Assembly: GCA_934167365.1 (NCBI GenBank)
Contig: CAKPKU010000005.1
Span: 1-36,142, forward strand
Length of the DNA stretch: 36,142 nucleotides
Source of the DNA: an uncultured Clostridia bacterium
Lineage (GTDB): Bacteria > Bacillota > Clostridia > TANB77 > CAG-508
Direction: 5' to 3'
Under the pieces are notes generated by a model. The model did no database searches and was not told the origin of the DNA. It was given only the letters and a program-made list of their open reading frames with translations. Shown one piece after another: positions 16,701 through 25,417 of this stretch. The first letter of the stretch is position 1. Every line of letters starts with the position of its first letter. The position numbers and the translations under genes are program-made.

Positions 16701-19700
16701 TAACTAAAATAATAACATCAAATTCACAAGGAAAACTACTAGCAGAAGGATTGTATGCTGACAAAGTATACACATTAAAAGAAATTAAAGCTGCTGAAGA
16801 TTATTCTTTAAGTGAAGATGAAATTAAGGTTAGGGTTTCAAAAAATGAGCAAGGAAATTTGGAGGTTATAGTATTATCTGATGATAAATTTGCCACAGAG
16901 CCAATAATTGAAAACGAAACATTAAAAGCAAGTATAGAAGATGAGCCAAAATATAAAATAACCATTACAAAAAAAGATATAGAAACATCACAATTATTGA
17001 AAGATGTTAAATTTAAAATAGAAGAAACTAAAAAGACATATATAACAAATGAAGATGGTCAAGTAGATATAATTGGATTAGAACAAAATACAGAATATAC
17101 ATTAAAAGAGCTATATTCAGAGGAACATTATCTTAATAATGATATAAAATTTAAGTTAGTTAAAGATGCAAATGGAAAGCTAAAATTTGAAAGTGACAGT
17201 TTAAGTTTTGAAAATGCTGTTATAGAAAATAATGATAATGAAAATTTAATAAATATAAAAGTAGATATAACAAACGAAAAAATACCAACATATAATTTGC
17301 AGATATTAAAAGTAGAAGAAAACAGTAACGAAAATGATGTAGAAAAATTAAAACCATTAACAGGTGCAGATTTCACATTAGAAAGTACTGATAAAAATAA
17401 TACAAATATATATACAACAGAATCTGATGGATATATACAAATACCAAATTTATATATACATGAAGATGGAAAATATATAACTGGTGAATATACATTACAA
17501 GAGATAAAAGCACCATCAGGATATTCAAACAATATAGAGAAAATAAAATTTATTGTAGATAAAGATGAAGATAATAAATTAAAAATTACAATAGAAAATA
17601 AGGAAAATCTAGAGACTTTAAAAGATGTAATAATAGGGGAAAATACAGTAAAATTAGTAATACAAGATAAACCATTATTTAAATTAATAAAAAAAGATTT
17701 AGAAACAGGAGAGCTATTGGCAAATGCAAAGTTTATAATATATGAATTAGATAGCACCGGAAAGGAGCTAGATTATGCCAAAGATGCAAATAATAATTAT
17801 GTGGGTGAGAAGAATGAATATGATGAATATGTTGTAACAACAGATGAGAATGGAACAATAACATTACCATTAAAAGGTGGAACATATAAAATAGTTGAAA
17901 TAGGATATCCAGAGGGATATCAAGAAAAAAGCAATGAACAGATATTCAAAGTAGCAAGTGGCAAAGAAGAAAATAATGATGTAGCAGGAGAAGTAGAAGG
18001 ACAGATAAATATAAATAGTATAGAGGATTTAGTAGATTTATCTAAAAATGTAAATAGTGGAAATTCATACACAGAAAAAACAATAGTATTACAACGAACA
18101 TTGGATTTTAAAGAAGATAGTTCATATAATAATTCAAATGACATAAGTTATGGAGATTTAAATGGTGACGGAACTATTGAAGGAATAAAGGCAGAGCTAA
18201 CAAACACATCAGGTTGCGGTTTTTCACCAATAGGAGATAAATCAAATGTATTTTCTGGATATTTCAATGGACAAGGGTATGAAATAAGGAATATATATAT
18301 TAATACAAAAGATAAGGATGCTGGTTTGTTTGGTTATGTAAAAGAAGGAAAAATAGAAAATCTTGGAATGACTGGCGAAATAAAGACTTGGGGATATACC
18401 TGTAATGTAAATGTAGGAGGAATAGCAGCATTTGTGCTATCTAGTAGTATAAGTAATTGCTTTAATGAAGGAAAGATAAGTGGTACTACTAGTAACAATA
18501 GTGGAATTTGTTATGTAGGAGGAATAGTTGGCTATGTATCTTCTAGTGATATAAGTAAGTGCTATAATACAGGAGAAGTAAGTGGTAAAGGTTATGATGG
18601 TAGTTCTGTAAGTTATGCAGGAGGAATAGTTGGATCAGAATATCATGCAGATATACGTGATTGTTATAATATAGGAAAAGTAAATAGTGATGCTTATATT
18701 AAAAGTTATGCTGGAGGAATAATAGGGTATGTAGTTTACCATAGTAACAAAGATATAAATAATTGTTATAACAAAGGAGAAATAAAAAGCAATAGCTTTG
18801 AAAGTTATGCTGGAGGAATAATAGGGCTAATAAGTTATGCTGGTTATTGTAATATAAATGATTGCTATAATACAGGGAAAATAAGTAGTAATAATAGTGG
18901 ACTTTTTACCAATGGTAAAGCACATGTAGGTGGAATAATAGGAATGACTGACACTGAAAAAGTAAATAATTGTTATAATATAGGAGAAGTTACAACTGAT
19001 AGTAACAATAGTAAGATAGGCGGAATAGTAGGACAAGGAAACAATGTAAATAATTGTTATTATTTGGAAACATTAAAAATAGAAGAGACAGAAAATACAT
19101 ATGGAAATTCAGTATCAGCTGAATATATGCAGTCAAAAGAATTTTATGACAAATTAAATGTTAGTAATGTATGGTTATATAGGAGAGCAAAATATCCATT
19201 ATTAACTGAACCAATTCCAATAAACTTGATTGAAACAACAGAGCTAACAATTGAAAATTCTATAAAGAAGTTCAAGGTAACAACAGATGTAAATGAAAGT
19301 AATGGAGTAAAAGGTGGAAGTATTACAGGAGAAGACTTAGACCCATTTGAAACAATAATATATGGAAAAGACAGTACTATGGAAATTATAATGACACCAG
19401 ATTCCGACTATGGAATTAGTAATATTACAATAAACGGAGAAAAAATAGATTATGAAATAGATGATACTGGAATATATAAAATTCCAGGGGGATATTTTAA
19501 AGATGTACAAGAAGATAAGCATATAGTAGTTACATATACACCGTTAGATCAAATATTAATAATTAATAAAGTAGATGAACAAAATCCAGATGAAAAATTA
19601 GAGGGAGCTAAATTTAGTATAGAGCAAATAAGTGATGAAGTAGATCACTATAATGAAATCATTATAACTAATTCATATGGACAAATTAGACAAGAAGTTC

Positions 19701-22700
19701 CAATTGGAAAATACAAAATAACTGAGTTAGAAGCACCAAAAGGATATACTTTGAATAATACACCATTTGAATTTGAAGTAGTTGCAGGACAGGAGAATAT
19801 TATAAATATAACAAATAAAAAGCAACAATCTGTAATTGTACATCATTATTTAAAACAATCAGATGGAACATATACAACTAATAAAGTTGCAAAAGATGAT
19901 GTTTATAAAGGTGATATAGGAGCAAGTTATATAACAAGTCCACACGCAGATTTAAGTAAGCTACATTTGGAAAAGGACTCAAATGGAAATTATGTAATAC
20001 CATCAAATGTAACAGGTATATACACAAATGAAACTATTGAAATTATATATTATTATGAGGCAGAGCCAATTAATTTAGTAATACACCATTATTTAGATGG
20101 AACAGAAAGTAAATTAGCAGATGACAGAACTGAATTTACAGAATCAAATGTTACATTTGATGAAGATGGAAATTATAAAGTAAGTGCAAATTCAAGTTAT
20201 GATGTAAGTGAAAATGAAGAGTATAATAATTTATTAAATAAATATAAATTAGTTTCAATAACAAGTACAATTGAGGATTCTGTACAAGTAACAGATACAT
20301 TAGAATATAATACGGATGCTGAAATAAGCTATTATTATAGTCTAAATCAATATAATATTACAACAGAAGTAAAAGCGCATGTTGAAAGAAAAACAAATAA
20401 TTTAACGAATGAAAAAGAAGATGTAATGGTAAAAGGAGGAACAATATCAGGAGAGCAACAACAACCATATGAAGTTGTAGAACATGGTAAGAATAGTACA
20501 AAAGAAATTGTTATAACACCAGAGGAAAACTATATAATAAACAAAATCAGTTTAGTAAGTACAAAAGAAGATGGAGCACAAAATACAATTATTATTTATG
20601 GAGAAGGAGAACAACAAGGAGAAATTTCATATACGAAAAATGAAGATGGAAGTATTAAATTAAGCAATTTTGAAAATGTACAAGAAAATAAACATATAAT
20701 AGCAGAACTTTCACCAATACCAGGAACAGTAATTGTACATCATTATGTAGAAGGAACAGGAGAAGAATTTGGAAACGAAGCAGTAAAAGTTCCATTAAAA
20801 GATGGAGGAGTTGCTGAAAATGAAATAAAACAAGATTTGTTAGGAGAAAGATATGTAACAAAAGAAAGAGCAGATGTATCAGATATATATATGCTTGTAA
20901 GTACTCCACAAAACTCAAGTGGAATATATGAAAAAAATACAATAAACGTATATTATTATTACTCATTTAAAAATTATAATTATACAATAGAGCATTATTA
21001 TAAAAATAAAGAAACAGGTGAATACGAAAAAGACGAAAGTGTAACAGACACAAAAATGGCAAAATACCAAGACATAATAACAATAACAGAAGCAGACAGA
21101 AAAGTAAAAACAGGATATAAATATGCAAAACAAGAAGGTTCACCACTAACAATAACAGAAGTACCAGAAAATAACATAATAAAACTATATTATGACTTAT
21201 CAGATTACACATACACAGTACATTATTTCTATGATGGAATAGAAGACCAATCAAAAATGGAAACAGAAACAGCAGAATACAAAGATCAAATATCAACATA
21301 CACAGATAAAGTAATAGATGGATATGCACTAGAAAAAGTAAAAACAGCAGACAATAAAGACTTACCATTAACAATAACAGAAAACGCAGATAAAAACATA
21401 ATAAACGTATATTACAAAACACAATTTAAAATAACAACAGATGTAATAGAGCACACAGAAACCTACAAAGATGGAACAAAAATACCAAACATAAAAGGTG
21501 GATCAATCTCAGGAGAAGACCTAACACCATATGAAAAAGTATTCAAAGGAGATAAACCACAAAATGAAATAAAAATAAAACCAGATAGTGAATATGTAAT
21601 AACAAAAGTCATAATAAAGAGCGGAGAAACAGAAGAAACAAAACTAGACCTAACTACATTAACATATGAAGAAGATGGAAGCCTAATAATTCCACAAAAA
21701 TACATAGTAGATGAAACACAAGGAATGCAATCAAATAAACATATAGAAGTAGAATTCAGAAAGAAGACAACAGTAATAGTACAATATTTAGAAAAGGAAA
21801 CAAAAGCAGTATTATACAAAACAGAAGATAATAAAGAATATGAAGAAATATCAGGATATGAAACAGAAAAATACACAACAACCAGAAAATTAATTACAAA
21901 TTACAAACCAGCAGAAGTAGAAGCAGTAAAAAATAGTGAAAACGTAAAAGCAAACATAACATATAATGCAGAAGGAAATGATATAACAGCATATAATGAC
22001 CAAGAAGAGCATGAAATGTGTGCAGATACAGTAACAGTAACATATTGGTATGAAAGAATACCATCAGGAATTATAGTAAGACATATAGAGCTAAATGAAA
22101 AAGACAAAAAAGATGGATTAACACTTGAAAGTGGAATAGAGCTAGAAAGTGAAACAATAGAAGGATATGTATCATTAAGTCAAAAAACAAACAGAAAAAT
22201 ATATAATAAAACAACAAATGAAAACGAAAAATATAAAGATTATATATCAGTAGAAGGACCAGTAAGCAGTAATGAAGATATTATTGTATTAGGAAAAGAT
22301 GATAATGAAAAAACAGTAACATATAAAGATGGAGTAGTAGTAGAAGTAAGATATTATTATGAAAGACAATATAATATAGCAACAAAAGTAAAAAAACATA
22401 CAGAAATAATAGATGGAGCTGAAAAAGAAGTATCAGGAGGAACAATATCAGGAGATGGACTTGAAAGCTACGAAAAAATCAATAAAATGGCATCAAATGA
22501 AAACAAAATAGAAATAATACCAGAAGATGGATATAGGGTAAAAACAGTAACAATAAATGACCAACCATTAAATGTAAAAGACATGGAAGATGAAAATCAT
22601 AAAATAACCCTAGAAAAAGGATACTTTAAAGAAGTAACAGAAGATAAAAACATAGTTGTAGAATTTGAAAAAATACCAGCAAAAGTAATAGTAAAATATA

Positions 22701-24088
22701 GAGATGCAGATACAAAAGAAGAAGTTTCAAATCAAATAATAAAAGATGGATATGTAAATGACATATACACAACAAGTAGACTAAATATAGAAACATATAT
22801 TCCAGCACAAGTAGATGCAGTAAAAGAAGGAGTAAGTGTTAAAACAGATGTAACATATGGAACAACAGAAGAAGAAATGATAGTATATGAAGAGCAAGAA
22901 ACACACAAAATGACAGAAACTCAAATAACAGTAACATATTGGTATACGAAACAATTTACAATAACAACAGATGTAATAGAGCATATAGAAATAGACAAAG
23001 ATGAAAATCAAAAACTTGTAAAAGGTGGAATGATAGATGGAGAAGATAGTACACCATATGAAACAGTAATAAGAGGAAAAAACAATGAAAAAGAAATAAA
23101 AATAAAACCAGATGAGGGTTATAGAATCAAAGAAATAAGAATAAATGATGAAATAATAGATTATGAAAAAGATGAAAATATAAATATAGAAGAAAATGTA
23201 GTAAAAATACCAGAAGGATATTTTAATAATATTCAAGAAGATAAAAAAATAACAGTAGAATATGAGAAAATTCCAGCAAAAGTTATAATAAAATATTTAG
23301 ATGAAGAAACAGGAGAAACAATTTATAAAACAGAAAATGGACAAGATTACGATCAAATAAATGGAATAATAGGAGATAATTATAAAACAAAAGAAAAATA
23401 TTTTAAATATTATGAATTAGTAAAAGAAAAATATCCTGAAAATAGTGAGGGAGTTCTAACAAAAGAAGATATAACAGTAGAGTATTATTATAGAAAATTG
23501 AAATTTAATATGAAAATAGATAAAGAAATAGATAATATAATATTAAATAATGAAAAACAAAACATAACAAATAATGAGAAGGAAAAAATTGAAATTGATT
23601 ATAATAATGCAAATAATACAAAATTGGAAGTAACATATAGAATAAAAGTAACAAATACTGAAAAAATAGAAGGAACAGCAATAATAGAAGAAGACTTACC
23701 AAATGGATTTGAATTTATAAAGGAAAAATCTAGTTTGGAATGGGAGGAAAAAGATGGAAAATATATATTAAAAACCCCAATCATTAAATCAGGAGAAATA
23801 AAAGAATATTTAATAACCGTAAGATGGAATACAAGTACAGAAAATGTTGGTGAAAAAGTAAATATAGTTAATATAACAGGAACAGAAAATGTACCAGGAT
23901 ATGAAGAAACAACTAAAGATGATAATAAAGACAGTGCAATATTAATAATCAAATTAAATAAAACAATAGTAGATGATATAAAGGAAATAACAAAAGTTAT
24001 AAAAACAGGAGATACAGTAATAGTATCAGTATTAACATTAGTAACCGCAACTATTATATTAGTTGTAATTAACAGAAGAAAAATGTAA
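13790..24088 (+). CDS. Giant cell-surface adhesin-like protein 2, paralogue of protein 1
   Basis: A 3432-residue paralogue of the first giant protein. Visible parts: N-terminal hydrophobic segment (about 6-28); EF-hand-like loop D72-x-N74-x-D76-G; a region of about 850 residues with local matches to protein 1 (for example NPYYYxxxIKHIRxET); four SpaA/Cna-B-like domains (about 939-1400); a shorter GLUG region (about 1405-1800, some seven units); then a long C-terminal half in which five InlB-B-repeat-like modules (about 1828-1920, 2188-2308, 2546-2660, 2861-2963, 3056-3161) alternate with MucBP-like modules; a DUF11-like end; and K3405-T-G-D with a hydrophobic segment and an RRK tail. It is probably anchored at the cell surface and extended. 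The start follows AAGGAG near 13778-13783. Codon use changes in the C-terminal half, with many more C-ending codons and little T after about 20950. Confidence 0.85.
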   Translation: MKSKKWLVLGLISIVSIIILTVLSTFFVKKVDKSSASLDQETLRAMTYGELTDEDNKTQSDNVRFSAFFTRDLNQDGYAERIKGTCKKLTENDTLYMELNVLTEGYLQNGRITLNAENFTWTTAIVDDNIVDGDYIGKTTDIKLEDKIQSGSQKLFLGTITSLIGENINDYSKVNSVTLTGTYVDSNGDTADISVTRNITVDWYGSITSSLSTKAQSYDIDKVEKDEENNSMSISFFIKSNETSLKLLLKENVVTATIPKLNGYSPINVIVEGNNVTYDYNKENSFLTIKRSSQINDDGQITTAISKSNRYDIKVTYPLEAYKNLDENSITLEIPVTGYYVGYNNPNSEFQNPLQSNIAEGIVAVEYNNPKGSTYNFEVKVGEYIPYRYVVSKQKPLGIYNKNEESTDKDYYEVRWDFYSGNQKIVKSAVMKESDTSLSDQFLNTENKYFSMENYTSNIGIYFSGAISLLGKNGYIKLYNDETNELIHTFTKDDWLKYSNSNPYYYESAIKHIRIETSEASENQLLSVYNIKEINDNTVTTTFTKDEFDKLSKIYSYLLGSVKSEENDDYESMNKIGIANYEEPNSNARIATTPTKISTQNTSKNHKITITTSDSEYNQMKWKNGEFLVKLPEEIISVNINNIQISNQDVKVLAYDVYEKDNCKFIKIITENAEEQTYTITINCDLTANPVAVTERKNITLYAVNEDCNKYVINNKDIYDVNSNNNFEELVGTSSVGIDLLTPSTLITNQTLTNYDDKNSVTVAPNVSELNEETRTANVNINLLNNYNSTISETKILGVIPFEGNSYIINKQNLGSEFSVTMGDTGIQMSEQLKDIVTVYYSENESATSDLNDSNNKWTKSPDDWTKVKKYLIDFGEYKLPTKSSYTFTYEIKIPEGISYNKISYSEHAVYFALNTEEGKLQTSTEPNKLGIRIVRKYDIDITKYKAGKSLVVSGASYKLTELDNDNNEVLTKIITSNSQGKLLAEGLYADKVYTLKEIKAAEDYSLSEDEIKVRVSKNEQGNLEVIVLSDDKFATEPIIENETLKASIEDEPKYKITITKKDIETSQLLKDVKFKIEETKKTYITNEDGQVDIIGLEQNTEYTLKELYSEEHYLNNDIKFKLVKDANGKLKFESDSLSFENAVIENNDNENLINIKVDITNEKIPTYNLQILKVEENSNENDVEKLKPLTGADFTLESTDKNNTNIYTTESDGYIQIPNLYIHEDGKYITGEYTLQEIKAPSGYSNNIEKIKFIVDKDEDNKLKITIENKENLETLKDVIIGENTVKLVIQDKPLFKLIKKDLETGELLANAKFIIYELDSTGKELDYAKDANNNYVGEKNEYDEYVVTTDENGTITLPLKGGTYKIVEIGYPEGYQEKSNEQIFKVASGKEENNDVAGEVEGQININSIEDLVDLSKNVNSGNSYTEKTIVLQRTLDFKEDSSYNNSNDISYGDLNGDGTIEGIKAELTNTSGCGFSPIGDKSNVFSGYFNGQGYEIRNIYINTKDKDAGLFGYVKEGKIENLGMTGEIKTWGYTCNVNVGGIAAFVLSSSISNCFNEGKISGTTSNNSGICYVGGIVGYVSSSDISKCYNTGEVSGKGYDGSSVSYAGGIVGSEYHADIRDCYNIGKVNSDAYIKSYAGGIIGYVVYHSNKDINNCYNKGEIKSNSFESYAGGIIGLISYAGYCNINDCYNTGKISSNNSGLFTNGKAHVGGIIGMTDTEKVNNCYNIGEVTTDSNNSKIGGIVGQGNNVNNCYYLETLKIEETENTYGNSVSAEYMQSKEFYDKLNVSNVWLYRRAKYPLLTEPIPINLIETTELTIENSIKKFKVTTDVNESNGVKGGSITGEDLDPFETIIYGKDSTMEIIMTPDSDYGISNITINGEKIDYEIDDTGIYKIPGGYFKDVQEDKHIVVTYTPLDQILIINKVDEQNPDEKLEGAKFSIEQISDEVDHYNEIIITNSYGQIRQEVPIGKYKITELEAPKGYTLNNTPFEFEVVAGQENIINITNKKQQSVIVHHYLKQSDGTYTTNKVAKDDVYKGDIGASYITSPHADLSKLHLEKDSNGNYVIPSNVTGIYTNETIEIIYYYEAEPINLVIHHYLDGTESKLADDRTEFTESNVTFDEDGNYKVSANSSYDVSENEEYNNLLNKYKLVSITSTIEDSVQVTDTLEYNTDAEISYYYSLNQYNITTEVKAHVERKTNNLTNEKEDVMVKGGTISGEQQQPYEVVEHGKNSTKEIVITPEENYIINKISLVSTKEDGAQNTIIIYGEGEQQGEISYTKNEDGSIKLSNFENVQENKHIIAELSPIPGTVIVHHYVEGTGEEFGNEAVKVPLKDGGVAENEIKQDLLGERYVTKERADVSDIYMLVSTPQNSSGIYEKNTINVYYYYSFKNYNYTIEHYYKNKETGEYEKDESVTDTKMAKYQDIITITEADRKVKTGYKYAKQEGSPLTITEVPENNIIKLYYDLSDYTYTVHYFYDGIEDQSKMETETAEYKDQISTYTDKVIDGYALEKVKTADNKDLPLTITENADKNIINVYYKTQFKITTDVIEHTETYKDGTKIPNIKGGSISGEDLTPYEKVFKGDKPQNEIKIKPDSEYVITKVIIKSGETEETKLDLTTLTYEEDGSLIIPQKYIVDETQGMQSNKHIEVEFRKKTTVIVQYLEKETKAVLYKTEDNKEYEEISGYETEKYTTTRKLITNYKPAEVEAVKNSENVKANITYNAEGNDITAYNDQEEHEMCADTVTVTYWYERIPSGIIVRHIELNEKDKKDGLTLESGIELESETIEGYVSLSQKTNRKIYNKTTNENEKYKDYISVEGPVSSNEDIIVLGKDDNEKTVTYKDGVVVEVRYYYERQYNIATKVKKHTEIIDGAEKEVSGGTISGDGLESYEKINKMASNENKIEIIPEDGYRVKTVTINDQPLNVKDMEDENHKITLEKGYFKEVTEDKNIVVEFEKIPAKVIVKYRDADTKEEVSNQIIKDGYVNDIYTTSRLNIETYIPAQVDAVKEGVSVKTDVTYGTTEEEMIVYEEQETHKMTETQITVTYWYTKQFTITTDVIEHIEIDKDENQKLVKGGMIDGEDSTPYETVIRGKNNEKEIKIKPDEGYRIKEIRINDEIIDYEKDENINIEENVVKIPEGYFNNIQEDKKITVEYEKIPAKVIIKYLDEETGETIYKTENGQDYDQINGIIGDNYKTKEKYFKYYELVKEKYPENSEGVLTKEDITVEYYYRKLKFNMKIDKEIDNIILNNEKQNITNNEKEKIEIDYNNANNTKLEVTYRIKVTNTEKIEGTAIIEEDLPNGFEFIKEKSSLEWEEKDGKYILKTPIIKSGEIKEYLITVRWNTSTENVGEKVNIVNITGTENVPGYEETTKDDNKDSAILIIKLNKTIVDDIKEITKVIKTGDTVIVSVLTLVTATIILVVINRRKM
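18330..19070 (+). repeat. GLUG repeat array of giant protein 2
   Basis: About seven units with the core NCYNxGxI/V and GGIIG or GGIVG turns, against about 16 in the paralogue. The two arrays are flanked by the same lead-in (LDFKxDSSYxN...YGDLNGDGT) and the same exit (MxSKEFYDxL), so the difference is an expansion or contraction of the array itself. Confidence 0.75.
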
Positions 24089-24090
24089 AT

Positions 24091-24220
24091 GGAAAAGGGG
24101 ACGGTTCTCTTTTCCACACTTGTGGAATTTGTGACACATTTTTAGATAATAAAGTTTTTATCCGAAAATAGATATGTCCCTTTTTCCATAAATGTGGAAA
24201 AGAGAACCGTCCCCTTTTCC
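24091..24220. repeat. REP/MITE-like element with 28-bp perfect inverted repeats
   Basis: The arms 24091-24118 and 24193-24220 are exact reverse complements over 28 bp and contain GGGGACGGTTCTC. The 74-bp centre adds a small hairpin CCACACTTGTGG (24114-24125) and a degenerate third copy of the arm end (gtccctttttcc near 24176-24187). It starts two bases after the stop of the giant gene and could also end its transcript. GGGGACGGTTCT-type palindromes are, from memory, common dispersed repeats in Firmicutes. No transposase is nearby. Confidence 0.8.
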
Positions 24221-24257
24221 TCTTTCCTTTTTTCTCTTTTCCTCTTTTCCCTTTTTC
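24210..24257 (+). other. 48-nt uninterrupted pyrimidine tract
   Basis: Every base from 24210 to 24257 is C or T, with repeated tttcctc and ttttctc units. It begins inside the right arm of the inverted repeat. Such mirror-like polypyrimidine tracts can form triplexes or vary by slippage. No function is evident. Confidence 0.7.
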
Positions 24258-24278
24258 ACATAAAATTATAGCACATTG

Positions 24279-24307
24279 TTGTTTTATATATTTTTTTGTA
24301 GTAGAAT
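24279..24307 (+). promoter_or_regulatory. Probable promoter of the M23 peptidase gene
   Basis: TTGTTT (24279-24284) and TAGAAT (24302-24307) are separated by 17 bp. The expected start of the transcript is about 20 bases before the ribosome binding site. Confidence 0.5.
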
Positions 24308-24334
24308 ACTAATACTAGATAATGTAGAAAGGGA

Positions 24335-25324
24335 GTGTTAAGTATTAGTATAATAAAAAAAGGAATAATACATATTAGATCATTGGTAAGACTAACAATT
24401 TTATTGTGTTTAGCATTTTTTATAATTATAGGAATATTAGCATTCTTTTTTAAGTCTGCATATATAGTCACATATAATGGAGAATTTATTGGATATTGTG
24501 ACAACAAAAGTAAACTCCAACAAAAAATAAATTTATTCATAGAGCAAGGAGATTCTAGCTCTCCAAATATTGCATATGTTCAAATTGACAATATGCCAAA
24601 ATATGAGCATACATTTTTAAAAAGAAATATTCAAACAAATGATGATGAAATATATAAATCCGTTATTTCAACAGGAATTACATATTATAATTACTTTGCA
24701 ATACAACTAAATGGAGAAGACAAATACTACGTTTCAACATATCCAGAAGCAGAAAGTATTGTAAATCAATTGAAGGAAAAAGATAGTAACAATATTGATA
24801 AAATAACGATTTACGAAAAATATAATACAGAAATAGCAAGTTTTACATCTGTGGATGAATGTGTTACTGGGTTATACGAAAAAAAAGTTGTAAAACCTAA
24901 TTTAGTAGCAGGAGCCAATAATGCAACATATATATCAAGCCTAGGAATTTCGTTTGTAGAGCCAGTTCAAGGAATGTTATCATCAAGATTCGGAATTCGT
25001 TCAAGAGATAATCACAAAGGACTAGATATAGCAAATTCAACAGGAACACCAATTGCAGCAGCAGCTAGTGGAACAGTAAAATACGCAAAATATAATAGTG
25101 GTGGATATGGAAATTTAGTTATAATTGATCATGGAAATGGAATTGAAACTTACTATGGACATAATAGTAAATTATATGTTACAGAAGGTCAAAAGGTTAC
25201 ACAAGGAGAAGTAATTTGTGCAATGGGTTCAACAGGTTTATCAACAGGACCTCATTTACATTGGGAAGTTAGAATAAATGGAGTTGCACAAAACCCACAA
25301 AATTATATATACAAAGGAAGATAG
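24335..25324 (+). CDS. Membrane-anchored M23 (LytM-type) peptidoglycan endopeptidase
   Basis: A 329-residue protein with one membrane segment (about 14-36), a linker or dimerisation-like region (about 40-200) of no recognised family, and a C-terminal M23 metallopeptidase domain (about 208-325). The zinc and catalytic residues are in place: H227-x-x-x-D231 in HKGLD, and H307-L-H309 in PHLHWEV. Such enzymes cleave peptide cross-links in peptidoglycan from outside the membrane. The start is uncertain: the GTG at 24335 overlaps the ribosome binding site GGGAG (24331-24335), and there is no ATG nearby; an ATT at 24344 would have ideal spacing. A candidate promoter lies at 24279-24307 and a terminator follows. 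Position next to the giant surface gene suggests a role in wall opening for surface structures, but SpoIIQ-like sporulation roles are also possible. Confidence 0.85.
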   Translation: MLSISIIKKGIIHIRSLVRLTILLCLAFFIIIGILAFFFKSAYIVTYNGEFIGYCDNKSKLQQKINLFIEQGDSSSPNIAYVQIDNMPKYEHTFLKRNIQTNDDEIYKSVISTGITYYNYFAIQLNGEDKYYVSTYPEAESIVNQLKEKDSNNIDKITIYEKYNTEIASFTSVDECVTGLYEKKVVKPNLVAGANNATYISSLGISFVEPVQGMLSSRFGIRSRDNHKGLDIANSTGTPIAAAASGTVKYAKYNSGGYGNLVIIDHGNGIETYYGHNSKLYVTEGQKVTQGEVICAMGSTGLSTGPHLHWEVRINGVAQNPQNYIYKGR

Positions 25325-25354
25325 AACCAACAAATTTATTTTAGTTTAATACAT

Positions 25355-25396
25355 AAAAAATCATTGAAAATACATTAGTAAATTCAATGATTTTTT
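25355..25396. terminator. Bidirectional terminator between convergent genes
   Basis: A 14-bp stem (25355-25368 with 25383-25396) carries A6 on the left and T7 on the right, so it can serve the M23 gene on the plus strand and the mecA-like gene on the minus strand. Confidence 0.8.
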
Positions 25397-25417
25397 TATT
25401 TATAAGGTTTTCATTTT

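Noticed and set aside
2040..24117. Many minus-strand open frames of 60-209 codons inside the two giant genes
   Set aside because: They are antisense shadows of A-rich coding sequence: their products are Leu-, Phe-, Ser- and Tyr-rich low-complexity strings with no family signals, and they lack ribosome binding sites.
24256..24540. Minus-strand frame of 94 codons across the M23 gene start
   Set aside because: It overlaps the M23 gene and its promoter antisense and shows no domain or ribosome binding site.
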